From DSNY01 sp037442465 (lineage in GTDB: Bacteria; Pseudomonadota; Gammaproteobacteria; Burkholderiales; Burkholderiaceae_F): 7,013 nt of DNA. Where the stretch lies: assembly GCA_037442465.1 (NCBI GenBank), contig JBBIQI010000176.1, positions 1 to 7,013 on the forward strand, given 5' to 3'. Shown here one piece after another: positions 6,294 to 7,013 of this stretch; position 1 is the first letter of the stretch; each line of letters begins with the position of its first letter. The notes under the pieces are model-generated. The model did no database searches and was not told the origin of the DNA. It was given only the letters and a program-made list of their open reading frames with translations. Both the position numbers and the translations under genes were made by a program.

Positions 6294-7013
6294 CTACAGA
6301 AAACTGAAGTCCCGCGCCATGCGCTGCAGGTGTTGCCCGCCGTCGACCAGCAGGGTCGTGCCGGTGATCGCGCGGGCACTGGCCGCGTACACGACCGCGG
6401 ACGCCACGTCTTCGGCCGAACTCGCCTGCCCGAGCGGCGCCATCGCGTGCGTGCGCTCGAACGCCGCCGCGTCCTGCAGGTGCGAAGGCAGCGTCATTCC
6501 AGGTGCGACGCCGACCACGCGCACCTTCGGCGCCAGCGCCAGCGCGAGCAGCGTGGTCGCTTCCTTCAGCGCGCTCTTCGACAGCGTGTAGCTGAAGAAG
6601 TCGGGATTCGGATTCCACAGTTTCTGGTCGAGCAGGTTGACCACGACGCCGCGCGCGTCGTCGGCCAGCGACGCGTGCAGCGCCTGCGCCAGCAGCACCG
6701 GCGCGATCGTGTTCACGCGCACGTGGCGGATCAGCGTGGCACCGCGGAAGCGCGCCGCGTCGTCGTAGTCGAACAGCGACGCGTTGTTGACCACGCAGTC
6801 GAGCCGGCCGAGTGCGGCGATCGTGTCGGGAACGAGCTTTCGCGCGCCGCGCTCGATCGCCAGATCGCGGCCGAGCGCCAACGCGCGGCGGCCGAGCGCC
6901 TCGATCTCGCGCACGGTCGCCAGTGCGTCCTTGCGCGCGGTGCCGTAGTGGACCGCGACGTCCCAGCCGGCGCGCGCGAACGCGAGCGCGATCGCGCGAC
7001 CGATGCGGCGCGC
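6294..7013 (-). CDS. SDR oxidoreductase, pteridine-reductase (PTR1/FolM)-like, 5' end outside window
   Basis: The frame is open to the window edge and gives 239 visible residues. The N-terminal start and the first residues of the nucleotide-binding motif are missing. It begins ARRIGRAIA, which fits the end of the TGxxxRxG motif typical of NADPH-dependent PTR1/FolM proteins. Next come the SDR NNAS motif (76-79), a conserved Asn region (VRVNTIAPVLL, 98-108) and YTLSK (142-146, YxxxK). Where classical SDRs have the catalytic Ser, this protein has D129, exactly 13 residues before Y142, the same spacing as Asp181-Tyr194 in Leishmania PTR1. It ends with TGTTLLVDGGQHL. The adjacent folB supports a pterin substrate, such as dihydromonapterin or dihydrobiopterin reduction, but the substrate is inferred. 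A GTG at 6914 lies inside the domain and is not the start. The gene ends 73 bp before folB. Confidence 0.9.
   Translation of the reverse strand, partial: ARRIGRAIALAFARAGWDVAVHYGTARKDALATVREIEALGRRALALGRDLAIERGARKLVPDTIAALGRLDCVVNNASLFDYDDAARFRGATLIRHVRVNTIAPVLLAQALHASLADDARGVVVNLLDQKLWNPNPDFFSYTLSKSALKEATTLLALALAPKVRVVGVAPGMTLPSHLQDAAAFERTHAMAPLGQASSAEDVASAVVYAASARAITGTTLLVDGGQHLQRMARDFSFL

Overview
The window looks like chromosomal DNA from a high-G+C proteobacterium. Almost all third codon positions are G or C. The minus-strand block (SDR reductase, folB, ttcA) has the gene order and protein sequences I associate with Burkholderiales and related betaproteobacteria. That taxonomic call is inference from family resemblance. 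I see no insertion sequence, phage gene, CRISPR array, tRNA or rRNA, and no base-composition break that would suggest recent transfer.

The left two-thirds (about 1-4872) is a plus-strand run of six closely spaced genes: the 3' end of an unidentified gene (2-241), a 424-residue exported protein (260-1534), a 444-residue exported protein built from two copies of one beta-rich domain (1567-2901), a 360-residue polytopic membrane protein with a helical C-terminal tail (2921-4003), a 169-residue exported protein (4034-4543) and an 81-residue cytoplasmic-type protein (4627-4872). Gaps among the first five are 18-32 bp, and each of the four internal starts has a purine-rich ribosome binding site, so they look like one transcription unit. 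Three products have signal peptides, and each mature exported protein carries an even number of cysteines. I infer an envelope-directed set of proteins with no function I can name. This is the most likely uncharacterised system in the window.

The right third (4879-7013) is a conventional minus-strand set read towards the left: a pteridine-reductase-like SDR (5' end beyond the window), folB (dihydroneopterin aldolase) and ttcA (tRNA 2-thiocytidine synthase). The SDR and FolB both fit pterin/folate metabolism. TtcA is a tRNA-modification enzyme that shares the transcript. The two blocks converge tail to tail with only 6 bp between stop codons, so transcripts from one side probably run into the other.
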